5,346 bases of DNA, taken from positions 1 to 5,346 of the forward strand of contig JAKMDG010000469.1 of the NCBI GenBank assembly GCA_022428035.1, read 5' to 3'. The stretch comes from Longimicrobiales bacterium. Its GTDB lineage: Bacteria > Gemmatimonadota > Gemmatimonadetes > Longimicrobiales > Gaopeijiaceae. Positions within the stretch are counted from its first letter, which is position 1. Every line of letters starts with the position of its first letter. Positions 1 to 5,346 of this stretch are shown here, piece by piece. The notes beneath the pieces were generated by a model. The model was not told where the DNA came from. It did not search any database and saw only the letters and a list, made by a program, of their open reading frames with translations. The translations under genes were made by a program, and so were the position numbers.

Positions 1-1
1 C

Positions 2-640
2 TCCTACCGGGCGCTCGTGTACGAGGACGAGCGCTTCATCGACTTCTTCCGGAGCGCGACACCGATCGACGTCATCGAGCGGATGGCGATCGGTTCGCGG
101 CCGGCATCCCGAAGATCGGGACGCGGCATCGGCGACCTGCGGGCCATCCCCTGGGTATTCTCATGGACCCAGAACCGCGCCACGACGCCCGGGTGGTACG
201 GTGTCGGTGCGGGGCTCGAGGCTGCCATCGGAGAGCACGGCCTGCGCGCCGTCTCGGACGCAGCGCGCTCCTGGCCCTTCCTGGGTGCACTCCTCGACGA
301 CGTGGAGATGGTGATCGCCAAGTCCGATCTCTCCATCGCGGAGGAGTATGTCCGGCTCGCTCCTGCGGCATCGCGCGGGATCTTCGACAGCATCCGGCAA
401 GAGTTTGCCCGCACGGCCGACCTCATTCTGCATGTCAAAGGTGCGGAACAGATCCTGGCAGAGGATCCGACCCTGCGTCGGTCCGTCACCCTGCGGAACC
501 CGTACGTCGACCCGATGAGCCTGCTGCAGGTCGACCTCCTGGCACGATGGCGTGCGAGCGGCCGGGAGGACGATGACCTTTTCCAGGCCCTGCTCGCTAC
601 GGTGCAGGGCATCGCGCGAGGACTGAAGAACACGGGCTGA
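2..640 (+). CDS. ppc: Phosphoenolpyruvate carboxylase, C-terminal 212 residues (5' end outside window)
   Basis: Cytoplasmic enzyme that carboxylates phosphoenolpyruvate with bicarbonate to oxaloacetate, replenishing the TCA cycle. The reading frame is open from base 2, so the gene begins upstream; the usual protein is about 880-960 residues and only the last quarter is here. Family signatures in order (fragment numbering): GSRPASR near residue 35, LRAIPWVFSWTQNR near residues 48-61 followed by PGWYGVG, AKSDL around residue 107, LRNPYVDP around 164-171, and the invariant C-terminal NTG at 210-212. By comparison with the E. coli enzyme, K107, R165 and N210 match three of the four residues that bind the inhibitor aspartate (K773, R832, N881), so aspartate feedback inhibition is likely (inference). 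The fourth, R587 in E. coli, lies outside the window. The ending at NTG then TGA is the normal family terminus, so the 3' end is intact. Identification is very secure. Confidence 0.96.
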   Translation, partial: SYRALVYEDERFIDFFRSATPIDVIERMAIGSRPASRRSGRGIGDLRAIPWVFSWTQNRATTPGWYGVGAGLEAAIGEHGLRAVSDAARSWPFLGALLDDVEMVIAKSDLSIAEEYVRLAPAASRGIFDSIRQEFARTADLILHVKGAEQILAEDPTLRRSVTLRNPYVDPMSLLQVDLLARWRASGREDDDLFQALLATVQGIARGLKNTG

Positions 641-675
641 CCGGGTGTGTCCGGCGTCGCCCCGGGGGCCTTGCG

Positions 676-712
676 GCAGCAGAATTTCGAGCCGTTGGCC
701 GGCGCTGCTTTT
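676..712 (+). terminator. Weak terminator-like fold after ppc
   Basis: GCAGC (676-680) can pair with GCTGC (704-708), enclosing a small inner hairpin GCCG (691-694)/CGGC (700-703), and the outer stem is followed directly by TTTT (709-712). The layout resembles an intrinsic terminator 36 bases after the ppc stop. However, ten unpaired bases (681-690) sit on the 5' side of the stem and the T-tract is only four long. It may be a real but weak terminator, or chance in GC-rich DNA. Confidence 0.28.
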
Positions 713-748
713 GCCGCTTCTCTTCCACTGCCGAGTCTGACATTCACC

Positions 749-755
749 GGAGAAG
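749..755 (+). promoter_or_regulatory. Shine-Dalgarno site deciding the start of the DUF1569-like gene
   Basis: GGAGAAG ends two bases before the ATG at 758, with its GGAG core five bases upstream. The same frame stays open back to a GTG at 647, but the extra 37 residues have no family resemblance and no comparable site precedes 647. The protein family also begins close to the ATG at 758. The shorter start is therefore preferred. Confidence 0.7.
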
Positions 756-757
756 AC

Positions 758-1213
758 ATGCGCTCACTCTTCAGGCCCTCCGACCACGAGACGCTGAGGG
801 TGCGACTCGGTGAGGTGCAGCCGACGGCCGAGGGGCGTTGGGGCCGGATGTCGCCTCACCAGGCGGTCTGTCACCTTTGCGATTGGTTCAGAGGTATCCT
901 CGGTGATCGGCCCATCTCGGGTGACCCTCCATCCATGGGCGTGAAGATCCTTCGCTTCATCGCGTTCACGACTCCGCTTCCGTGGCCTAAGGGCTTCCGC
1001 ACGGCACCTGAGCAGGACCAGGAGAGGCAGGGGACCGCTCCGACAGAGTTTGCCGCAGACGTGGCCGACCTTGACGCCCTGATGCTGAGGTTCGTCGAGC
1101 AGCAAGGCGTGGGGATGACCCCTCATTGGCGTTGGGGTCAGATGCCCGCCGCCATGTGGGGTCGCTACGGATACCGGCACGTTGATCATCACCTCCGGCA
1201 GTTTGGCGCGTGA
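758..1213 (+). CDS. DinB-superfamily (DUF1569-like) protein, 151 aa
   Basis: Small soluble protein of the DinB/YfiT-like four-helix-bundle superfamily, most like the DUF1569 group. No signal peptide or membrane segment is visible, so it is probably cytoplasmic. Diagnostic segments are the N-terminal RWGRMSPHQAVCHLCDWFRG (residues 27-46, with H34 and H39), a central proline-rich loop near residues 80-90, TPHWRWGQM (121-129), and the C-terminal HVDHHLRQFG (141-150, with H141, H144 and H145). DUF1569 proteins typically end in an HxDHHLRQF-type motif and have a WGxMs...H motif near the N-terminus. In the superfamily such histidines form a divalent-metal site, so metal binding is inferred. Length of about 150 residues is normal for the family. 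The substrate is unknown; superfamily members include thiol-dependent transferases, and nothing here points to one. It starts 117 bases after ppc with its own good ribosome binding site; a functional link to ppc is not evident. Confidence 0.82.
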   Translation: MRSLFRPSDHETLRVRLGEVQPTAEGRWGRMSPHQAVCHLCDWFRGILGDRPISGDPPSMGVKILRFIAFTTPLPWPKGFRTAPEQDQERQGTAPTEFAADVADLDALMLRFVEQQGVGMTPHWRWGQMPAAMWGRYGYRHVDHHLRQFGA

Positions 1214-1243
1214 CCCCGGGGTACCGTAGGCCGCCGCGCTGGC

Positions 1244-1350
1244 TAACGGAGAAAGGGATAGGAAATCCAACCGGATTCAGTCTGGCGAATGATCCATATG
1301 GTGAGGAGCTGTGGGGCGGGGTGAGGCGTATCCGGCGTGGGTACAGTGAG
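1244..1350 (+). repeat. Dispersed intergenic repeat, copy A
   Basis: This 107-base stretch aligns in the same orientation with 5128-5227. Shared blocks are TAACGG, ATAGGAA..CCAACCG, TCAGT, GGATC/TGATC, GTGA.GAGCT, and a strong 3' block running from GGGGC through AGGCGT.TC.GGCGTGGGTA to GTGAG. Aligned by hand, about three quarters of bases match. Copy A carries 8 extra bases after TAACGG (1250-1257) and lacks one base present in copy B. It lies 30 bases after the stop of the DUF1569-like gene and ahead of the lipoprotein gene. It encodes no recognisable protein, and its nature is unknown. Confidence 0.6.
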
Positions 1351-1864
1351 GCACCGGTCGCGCGTCTTTCTTCTGCAACTCCGTGACCTGACGGACCTGT
1401 GGGAGATCCCTCGCCTTGTCGGCAGGGTTTGGAGTCTCCGGCCGGTCTCGGCCGTGATGTTCAGCTAGTCCCCATGGCCGGCATGTTTTTACTCATGCAG
1501 GAAATAAGGTGCGTGAACGTGCACCGACTCAATGGGCGCCCGGCAAAGAAATATTGTCTTCGGCTGATACTTTAAAGCTGTAGATTAGACTGATCAGATT
1601 ACTTCATCTGTGGCTTCCGTGAGCGCTGAATCACGTACGCAGACAGGTGTCGGGTTGGAGTGGTTCGCCACCGCGCGAAGCCATGTAGCGCGGACCGAGG
1701 CATTTTGGCTCGTTCTTTGCAAACTGGGAGAGATGACGTGGCCGTTGGATGGCCTGCCTCCCCTGACGGGGGCTCGCCCTGGTCACTAGGAGGATCGGGG
1801 TTTCCGGGCGACAAGCCCACCAAGAAAAGTTCATGGGTCGCCGTCCAGGGCCGTTCGGTGACAG

Positions 1865-1879
1865 TGCCCAATTGGGGCA
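1865..1879 (+). promoter_or_regulatory. Hairpin abutting the lipoprotein ribosome binding site
   Basis: TGCCC (1865-1869) and GGGCA (1875-1879) form a 5-bp stem with an AATTG loop. The last base of the stem is the first base of the putative Shine-Dalgarno run. Such a stem could influence ribosome access, but it is short and regulation is only inferred. Confidence 0.3.
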
Positions 1880-1885
1880 GGGGAA
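1879..1885 (+). promoter_or_regulatory. Putative Shine-Dalgarno site of the lipoprotein gene
   Basis: AGGGGAA is the only purine-rich run near the ATG at 1898. The 12-base gap to the start codon is longer than usual, which may make initiation weak. The start is still supported because a short lipoprotein signal peptide begins exactly there, and the frame is closed by TGA at 1886-1897 or earlier context with no nearby alternative start giving a better signal sequence. Confidence 0.4.
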
Positions 1886-1897
1886 TTCAATAGTCCA

Positions 1898-4800
1898 ATG
1901 ACATCAAAGTGCACCCTTCCGGCCATCGTCTTTCTCACTCTGGCCGGGTGCGGTGGGTCAGGATCGCCCACCGGGCCACAGTCGCCCACCGAGCCGGAGA
2001 CGCCGGTTGCGACGACTGTGACGCTATCCTCGAGTGCGGTCGCCCTTTCGGCGCTCGGAGAGTCAGAGCAGCTGATCGCGGCAGTCAGTGACCAGAACGG
2101 GGCGGCGATGGGTGCTGCGCCGGTCATGTGGGCGTCCTCGGACTCCTCTCTCGCGAGTGTGTCGTCCACTGGTCTGGTTACCGCCATCGCCAGCGGCACG
2201 GCAACCATCACGGCAACGTCGGGCTCGGTAACCGAATCCGCGTCGGTCACGGTACAACAGTTCCCGACGTCGATTACACTATCGGCGAGTACCTTCGTGC
2301 TGGTGGCGCCGGGGGACACGGCGAGGGTGACTGCATCCGTATCAGACGCAGGGGGCGCGGAGGTTGCGAGCCCTGACCTGACCTGGTCGTCGGACGACCC
2401 TGGTGTTGCCACGGTGAGCAGCACTGGATTGGTGACGGCTGTGTCGGCCGGGTCGACGGCGGTACGTGTCGAGGCCACAGGTGGTGGCGGGCCGGTGACG
2501 GAGAGCACGTCAATCACGGTCTACGCCCCGCCGACGTCGGAAGCGGGCTTGAATCAGACCGTCCTTGACGCAGACGAGTCGGGTGCGGAGACCGTGATTT
2601 TGAACGGTTCGGGCTCGAGTGACGCGGACGGCACGATCTCGAGCTACCAATGGACGGAGGGCTCGACCCTGCTCGGTTCCGGCGCGAGCATCTCGCTGGA
2701 CCTCTTGGTCGGCACGTACACGATCACCCTGACGGTCACGGACAACGATGGGTTGACGGCGACCGATCAGGTCACGATCACGGTCAGCGGCAACGCGCAT
2801 CCGACAGCGAATGCGGGACCCGATCAGGCGGTGGTCGACGTGGATCTCAATGGCTCCGAGGTACTGACCCTGGACGGTTCAGGCTCGAGCGACCCGGACG
2901 GCACGATCGTGAGCTACGTGTGGACGGAGGGCGCGACCGTGCTAGGAAACACCGTCAGTCTCTCACCGACGTTCCTGGTCGGCGTCCACACGGTGGTCCT
3001 GACGGTGACCGATGACGAAGGAGTGGCCGAGACCGATCAGGTCACGATCACTGTCGCCGGCAACGCGCACCCGACGGCTGACGCGGGCGAGGATCAGATC
3101 GTCCTCGACTTCGATTTCTCAGGCTCGGAGTCGGTGAACCTGGACGGTTCGAGCTCGAGTGATCCGGACGGCACGATCGCGAGCTATGAGTGGACAGAAG
3201 GTGCGACCGTGCTCGGCAACAGCGCGAGCATCTCACCGAATCTCTCGGTCGGGCCACACACAATCACCTTGACGGTGACCGACGACGAGGGAGCGACAGC
3301 GACCGATCAGGTCGTGATCACCGTGAACCAGCGCCCGACGGCTGACGCAGGTGCGGATGAGGACGTCCCGGACAACGATGATACGGGCTCGGAGACGGTA
3401 ACTCTGGACGGTTCGGGCTCGAGTGATCCGGACGGCACGATCGCGAGCTATGAGTGGGCAGAAGGTGCCACCGTGCTCGGTACGGCCGCGAGCTTCTCAC
3501 CGGACTTCCCGGTCGGTGTGCACACGATCACGTTGACAGTGACTGACGACAAAGGAGCGACGGCGACCGATCAGGTCACGATCACGATCATCGGTAATGC
3601 CCGGCCGATCGCGGATGCGGGCGCGGATCAGAGCGTCCTGGATGTCGATGCCACGGACTCGGAGACGGTCACCCTGGACGGTTCGGGCTCGAGTGATCCG
3701 GACGGCACGATCACGAGCTATGAGTGGACAGAGGGTGCGACCGTGCTGGGTACCGGTACGAGCATCTCACCGGACTTTGCAGTCGGCGAGCACACGGTCA
3801 CCCTGACGGTGACGGACGACGGAGGAGCCACTGCGACGGACCAAGTCACGATCACGGTGAACCCGCTGGTCCTCGAGCCCGCTCAGCTTTGCAGCAACTA
3901 CCCCGGAGCGGCAATCGCGTCGTTCGAGGACGACGTCTTGGAGTCGGGGGTCAGATCTGCACTGATGGTTGGCCCGCAGGACGATCTCACGTGCACCCTG
4001 GTTTCCGGGCTGACAGAGTTTGCCGACTCCGCCTCGGGGATCGCGAGCGTGGTCGGAATGCAGAACCTCACGGGCCTTACAGACCTCACCCTGGAAGACC
4101 AGCCGCTCTCGGACCTATCCAGCTTGAGTGGGCTCACGAGCCTGATCACCCTCAGACTCTCCAACAACTCGATCAGCAACGTAGCCCCCCTGGGTGGACT
4201 CTCGAACCTGACCCGTCTCGAACTCTCCGACAACTCGATCGCAGACGTAGATCCGTTGAGTACTCTCACAAGCCTGACGGAGCTCTCCCTGACGCGGAAC
4301 TCGATCGTAACCCTAGGTGGGTTGAGGACCCTTACGAGCCTGAGGAAACTCTACCTCGGAAGTAACTCCATCAACGATATCGATGGGTTGAGTAGCCTGA
4401 CGAGCCTGACGGAGCTCCACCTCAACAATATGTCGATCAGCGACTTGAGCGAGTTGAGTGCCCTGACGAGCCTGACGGTGCTCTACATGCCGTATAACAA
4501 TGTCGTCGACATATCCGACTTGAGCGGGCTCACGAGCCTGACGGTGCTCTATCTGTCGTATAACAGTATTGTCGACATATCCGACTTGACCGGGCTCACG
4601 AGCCTGTCGACCCTCCACCTTGAGGGGAACGATATCGTCGACGTAAGCCCGATAGGCGGGCTCACGGGCCTCGCGGTGCTGTACCTTTATGAGAACTTGA
4701 TCAGTGACATATCCGCCTTGAACGGGCTCACGAGCCTGACGCAGCTGCAGCTCCAAGACAACTCGATCGACGACGTCAGCGCGTTGAGCGGGCTGACGAG

Positions 4801-4975
4801 CCTCACAGGCCTCCGACTCGAAAACAACATCAACCTGAGCAACATCCAGCCGTTGCTCGACAACTCGGGGCTTGGAGAGGGCGATACGGTCAGCCTGACA
4901 AATACGATGGTGTCTTGCATGGATGTAGCTGACTTGGAACTCAAGGGTGTGACGGTGAGCGCCGACTGTCAGTGA
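1898..4975 (+). CDS. Secreted lipoprotein with two BIG2, five PKD and a 12-repeat LRR domain, 1025 aa
   Basis: Predicted envelope lipoprotein. Residues 1-17 form a short signal peptide (K4, hydrophobic core 7-16) ending in the lipobox LAGC with lipidated C18. A Gly/Ser/Pro/Thr linker follows to about residue 37. Two bacterial Ig-like BIG2 domains occupy about 38-119 and 122-208, each with the hallmark SSTGLVTA. Five PKD domains start at P212, P302, P392, P480 and P570 and end near 655; each has a SD-D-DGTI-SY-W-EG core and an LTVTD strand. Residues 660-726 look like an N-terminal LRR cap (FEDDVLESGVRSAL, then SGIASVVGMQNL). Twelve 22-residue SDS22/internalin-like leucine-rich repeats run from L727 to about 990. 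A cap ends at C1024. Cys pairs C665/C699 and C1007/C1024 could form cap disulfides (inference). Residue +2 after C18 is Gly, so no inner-membrane retention signal is seen. BIG2 and PKD domains usually act as stalks and LRRs as binding surfaces, so adhesion or ligand capture is the likely role; the ligand is unknown. No catalytic domain, sortase signal or C-terminal secretion-sorting domain was seen. The gene stands alone, and its true ends look intact. Confidence 0.93.
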   Translation: MTSKCTLPAIVFLTLAGCGGSGSPTGPQSPTEPETPVATTVTLSSSAVALSALGESEQLIAAVSDQNGAAMGAAPVMWASSDSSLASVSSTGLVTAIASGTATITATSGSVTESASVTVQQFPTSITLSASTFVLVAPGDTARVTASVSDAGGAEVASPDLTWSSDDPGVATVSSTGLVTAVSAGSTAVRVEATGGGGPVTESTSITVYAPPTSEAGLNQTVLDADESGAETVILNGSGSSDADGTISSYQWTEGSTLLGSGASISLDLLVGTYTITLTVTDNDGLTATDQVTITVSGNAHPTANAGPDQAVVDVDLNGSEVLTLDGSGSSDPDGTIVSYVWTEGATVLGNTVSLSPTFLVGVHTVVLTVTDDEGVAETDQVTITVAGNAHPTADAGEDQIVLDFDFSGSESVNLDGSSSSDPDGTIASYEWTEGATVLGNSASISPNLSVGPHTITLTVTDDEGATATDQVVITVNQRPTADAGADEDVPDNDDTGSETVTLDGSGSSDPDGTIASYEWAEGATVLGTAASFSPDFPVGVHTITLTVTDDKGATATDQVTITIIGNARPIADAGADQSVLDVDATDSETVTLDGSGSSDPDGTITSYEWTEGATVLGTGTSISPDFAVGEHTVTLTVTDDGGATATDQVTITVNPLVLEPAQLCSNYPGAAIASFEDDVLESGVRSALMVGPQDDLTCTLVSGLTEFADSASGIASVVGMQNLTGLTDLTLEDQPLSDLSSLSGLTSLITLRLSNNSISNVAPLGGLSNLTRLELSDNSIADVDPLSTLTSLTELSLTRNSIVTLGGLRTLTSLRKLYLGSNSINDIDGLSSLTSLTELHLNNMSISDLSELSALTSLTVLYMPYNNVVDISDLSGLTSLTVLYLSYNSIVDISDLTGLTSLSTLHLEGNDIVDVSPIGGLTGLAVLYLYENLISDISALNGLTSLTQLQLQDNSIDDVSALSGLTSLTGLRLENNINLSNIQPLLDNSGLGEGDTVSLTNTMVSCMDVADLELKGVTVSADCQ
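2531..3862 (+). repeat. Tandem PKD-encoding repeat array, five units of ~270 bases
   Basis: Units begin at 2531, 2801, 3071, 3335 and 3605. The spacings are 270, 270, 264 and 270 bases; the short step comes from a two-residue deletion at the junction before unit four. Blocks such as CTGGACGGTTC, GGCTCGAG, GACGGCACGATC and CGACCGATCAGGTC recur almost unchanged between units, including at third codon positions. Units three to five resemble each other most, for example GAGCTATGAGTGG. This indicates duplication within the gene or later homogenisation. Confidence 0.88.
4076..4867 (+). repeat. Tandem LRR-encoding array, twelve units of 66 bases
   Basis: Leucines at residues 727, 749, 771, 793, 815, 837, 859, 881, 903, 925, 947 and 969 mark a strict 22-residue period with no insertion or deletion. 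The consensus is LTSLTxLxLxxNxIxDIxxLSG. At DNA level GGGCTCACGAGCCTGACG and close variants recur. Two neighbouring units, 4478-4543 and 4544-4609, differ at only 8 of 66 positions by hand count, marking a recent duplication. Confidence 0.88.
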
Positions 4976-5127
4976 GAAACATTGCCCGACACTGGTCCTC
5001 CGTTCACACCCATCGTGTCGAGGTCAACGACTGAGCTACTTGAGGTATTCCGATCGCTCGGTCGGTGGAGGCCGCCGGCGCGGTGGAGGAGCTCTGGCCA
5101 GAGGTGTGGGGAGAAGCGCACCAGCTG
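4976..5127 (+). other. Non-coding spacer after the lipoprotein gene, with small hairpins
   Basis: No gene is seen. Twelve bases after the stop codon, CGACAC (4987-4992) can pair with GTGTCG (5015-5020), continued by TGG (4993-4995)/CCA (5010-5012) past a two-base bulge. CCGATC (5050-5055) pairs with GGTCGG (5060-5065) over a four-base loop, including one G-T (G-U) pair. CTCTGGCCAGAG (5092-5103) is a perfect palindrome. None is followed by a T-tract, so an intrinsic terminator is not supported, although the first stem is well placed to protect the 3' end of the message. Confidence 0.35.
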
Positions 5128-5227
5128 TAACGGATAGGAAGGCCAACCGCGGTCAGTGCGAGCGGAGGATCAACGGAGTGAAGAGCTAAGGGGCGCGGCA
5201 AGGCGTGTCTGGCGTGGGTATGGTGAG
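5128..5227 (+). repeat. Dispersed intergenic repeat, copy B
   Basis: Second copy of the repeat at 1244-1350, in the same orientation, 152 bases after the stop of the lipoprotein gene. It runs from TAACGG through ATAGGAAGGCCAACCG to GGCGTGGGTATGGTGAG. The best match is the last ~40 bases. Similarity stops abruptly after GTGAG in both copies, which suggests a real 3' boundary. The 5' edge is less certain, since both copies are preceded by a GGCCGCC-containing GC-rich stretch at different distances. Confidence 0.6.
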
Positions 5228-5346
5228 TTTTCAGGAGGCCCGTGCCAGCGTGTGCACGGCGGGATGAGCGCGTGGTCCGAGGTGATGCGCGGATGGGCGT
5301 CAGGTGCGGAGGCTGCGGCCCGGGGTCCGAGGCAGCTCAAGCACTC
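5228..5346. other. Unassigned end of window
   Basis: This GC-rich stretch shows no recognisable gene. Two + frames stay open to the window edge: from GTG 5242, preceded by GGAGG at 5234-5238 only three bases away, and from ATG 5264. A minus frame is open as well. The short translations resemble no family I know, so the start of a further gene just beyond the edge is possible but not supported. Confidence 0.3.

Larger units (their letters stand above)
1351..1897 (+). other. Long non-coding spacer and probable leader of the lipoprotein gene
   Basis: No convincing gene is present. From 1351 to about 1480 the DNA is GC-rich with small hairpins: CCCT-c-GCC (1408-1415)/GGCAGGG (1421-1427) followed by only TTT, and CGGCCG (1439-1444)/CGGCCG (1449-1454) with a GTCT loop. 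From about 1481 to 1600 it becomes noticeably AT-richer, with GCATG (1481-1485)/CATGC (1494-1498), GGTGC (1508-1512)/GCACC (1521-1525) and runs such as AAAGAAATATTGTC and CTTTAAAG. This is the most promoter-like part, although no well-spaced -35/-10 pair stands out. From about 1600 to 1897 it is GC-rich again with several potential stems, including a 6-bp CCGCGC (1671-1676)/GCGCGG (1688-1693). It could be a roughly 300-base structured 5' untranslated region, but no known riboswitch consensus was recognised. Confidence 0.45.

Noticed and set aside
644..660. Possible third mini-copy of the repeat core (GGTGTGTCCGGCGTCG) after the ppc stop
   Set aside because: About 16 bases with three mismatches and no flanking similarity; in GC-rich DNA this is easily chance.
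647..757. N-terminal extension of the DUF1569-like gene to a GTG at 647
   Set aside because: The extra 37 residues are low-complexity and match nothing known in the family. A good ribosome binding site precedes the ATG at 758, and the region overlaps a terminator-like fold.
4..759. 251-residue minus-strand open frame opposite ppc
   Set aside because: The + strand has an unmistakable PEP carboxylase sequence; the minus frame is an Arg/Ser/Pro-rich shadow.
1213..1222. ACCCCGGGGT palindrome over the stop of the DUF1569-like gene
   Set aside because: A perfect palindrome without a loop cannot form a useful terminator hairpin and has no T-tract.
1244..1350. Repeat copies as integron attC sites or transposon ends
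   Set aside because: No consensus attC core pairs (RYYYAAC/GTTRRRY), no inverted-repeat symmetry between the copies, no target duplication, and no integrase or transposase in the window.
1715..1760. Fragment resembling a cyclic-di-GMP-I riboswitch (GCAAAC followed by GACG)
   Set aside because: The conserved GACGCAAAGC core, the paired P2/P3 elements and the receptor are missing, so the match is only a few bases.
1660..1893. Possible 77-residue leader ORF ending five bases before the lipoprotein start
   Set aside because: It has a GTG start without a ribosome binding site, mixed third-position GC (roughly 64% by hand count), no recognisable motif, and it covers the hairpin-rich leader. The close stop is noted but could be chance.
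1831..2517. Long minus-strand open frame opposite the lipoprotein start (also 3898-4269, 4313-4756 and 4687-4944)
   Set aside because: These are mirror frames produced by the biased codons and repeats of the + gene. They lack family resemblance and convincing starts.

Overview
The window is a GC-rich bacterial segment with three protein-coding genes, all on the + strand, and long spacers. The only firm housekeeping marker is the C-terminal quarter of phosphoenolpyruvate carboxylase (2-640). A small DinB/DUF1569-like protein follows (758-1213). The dominant gene is a 1025-residue secreted lipoprotein (1898-4975) made of two Ig-like (BIG2) domains, five PKD domains and an internalin-like leucine-rich-repeat domain. 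High GC, the 'GCGGSGSPTGP'-style lipoprotein start and the BIG2-PKD-LRR mix recall metagenome-derived Gemmatimonadota and related soil or marine phyla. That placement is inference from style; nothing here fixes the taxon.

Layout: 2-640 is the 3' end of ppc. 641-757 is a short gap with a weak terminator-like fold and a clear ribosome binding site for the next gene. 758-1213 is the DUF1569-like gene. 1214-1897 is a 684-base spacer holding one copy of a diverged ~105-base repeat (1244-1350), a locally AT-rich stretch that may carry a promoter (about 1481-1600), and a hairpin-rich GC-rich leader (about 1600-1897). 1898-4975 is the lipoprotein gene, with two tandem-repeat blocks at DNA level: PKD with a 270-base period and LRR with a 66-base period. 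4976-5346 has no recognisable gene but holds the second copy of the dispersed repeat (5128-5227), in the same orientation.

The three genes do not form an obvious pathway. ppc acts in central carbon metabolism, the DUF1569-like protein is a putative metal-dependent cytoplasmic protein, and the lipoprotein is an envelope protein, probably for binding or adhesion. The lipoprotein lies alone between the two repeat copies with a long upstream region, so it is probably its own transcription unit. No RNA gene, CRISPR array, transposase or phage gene was seen. The points most worth a second look are the lipoprotein's multi-domain architecture with homogenised repeats, the direct repeat pair that brackets it, and its long potentially structured leader.
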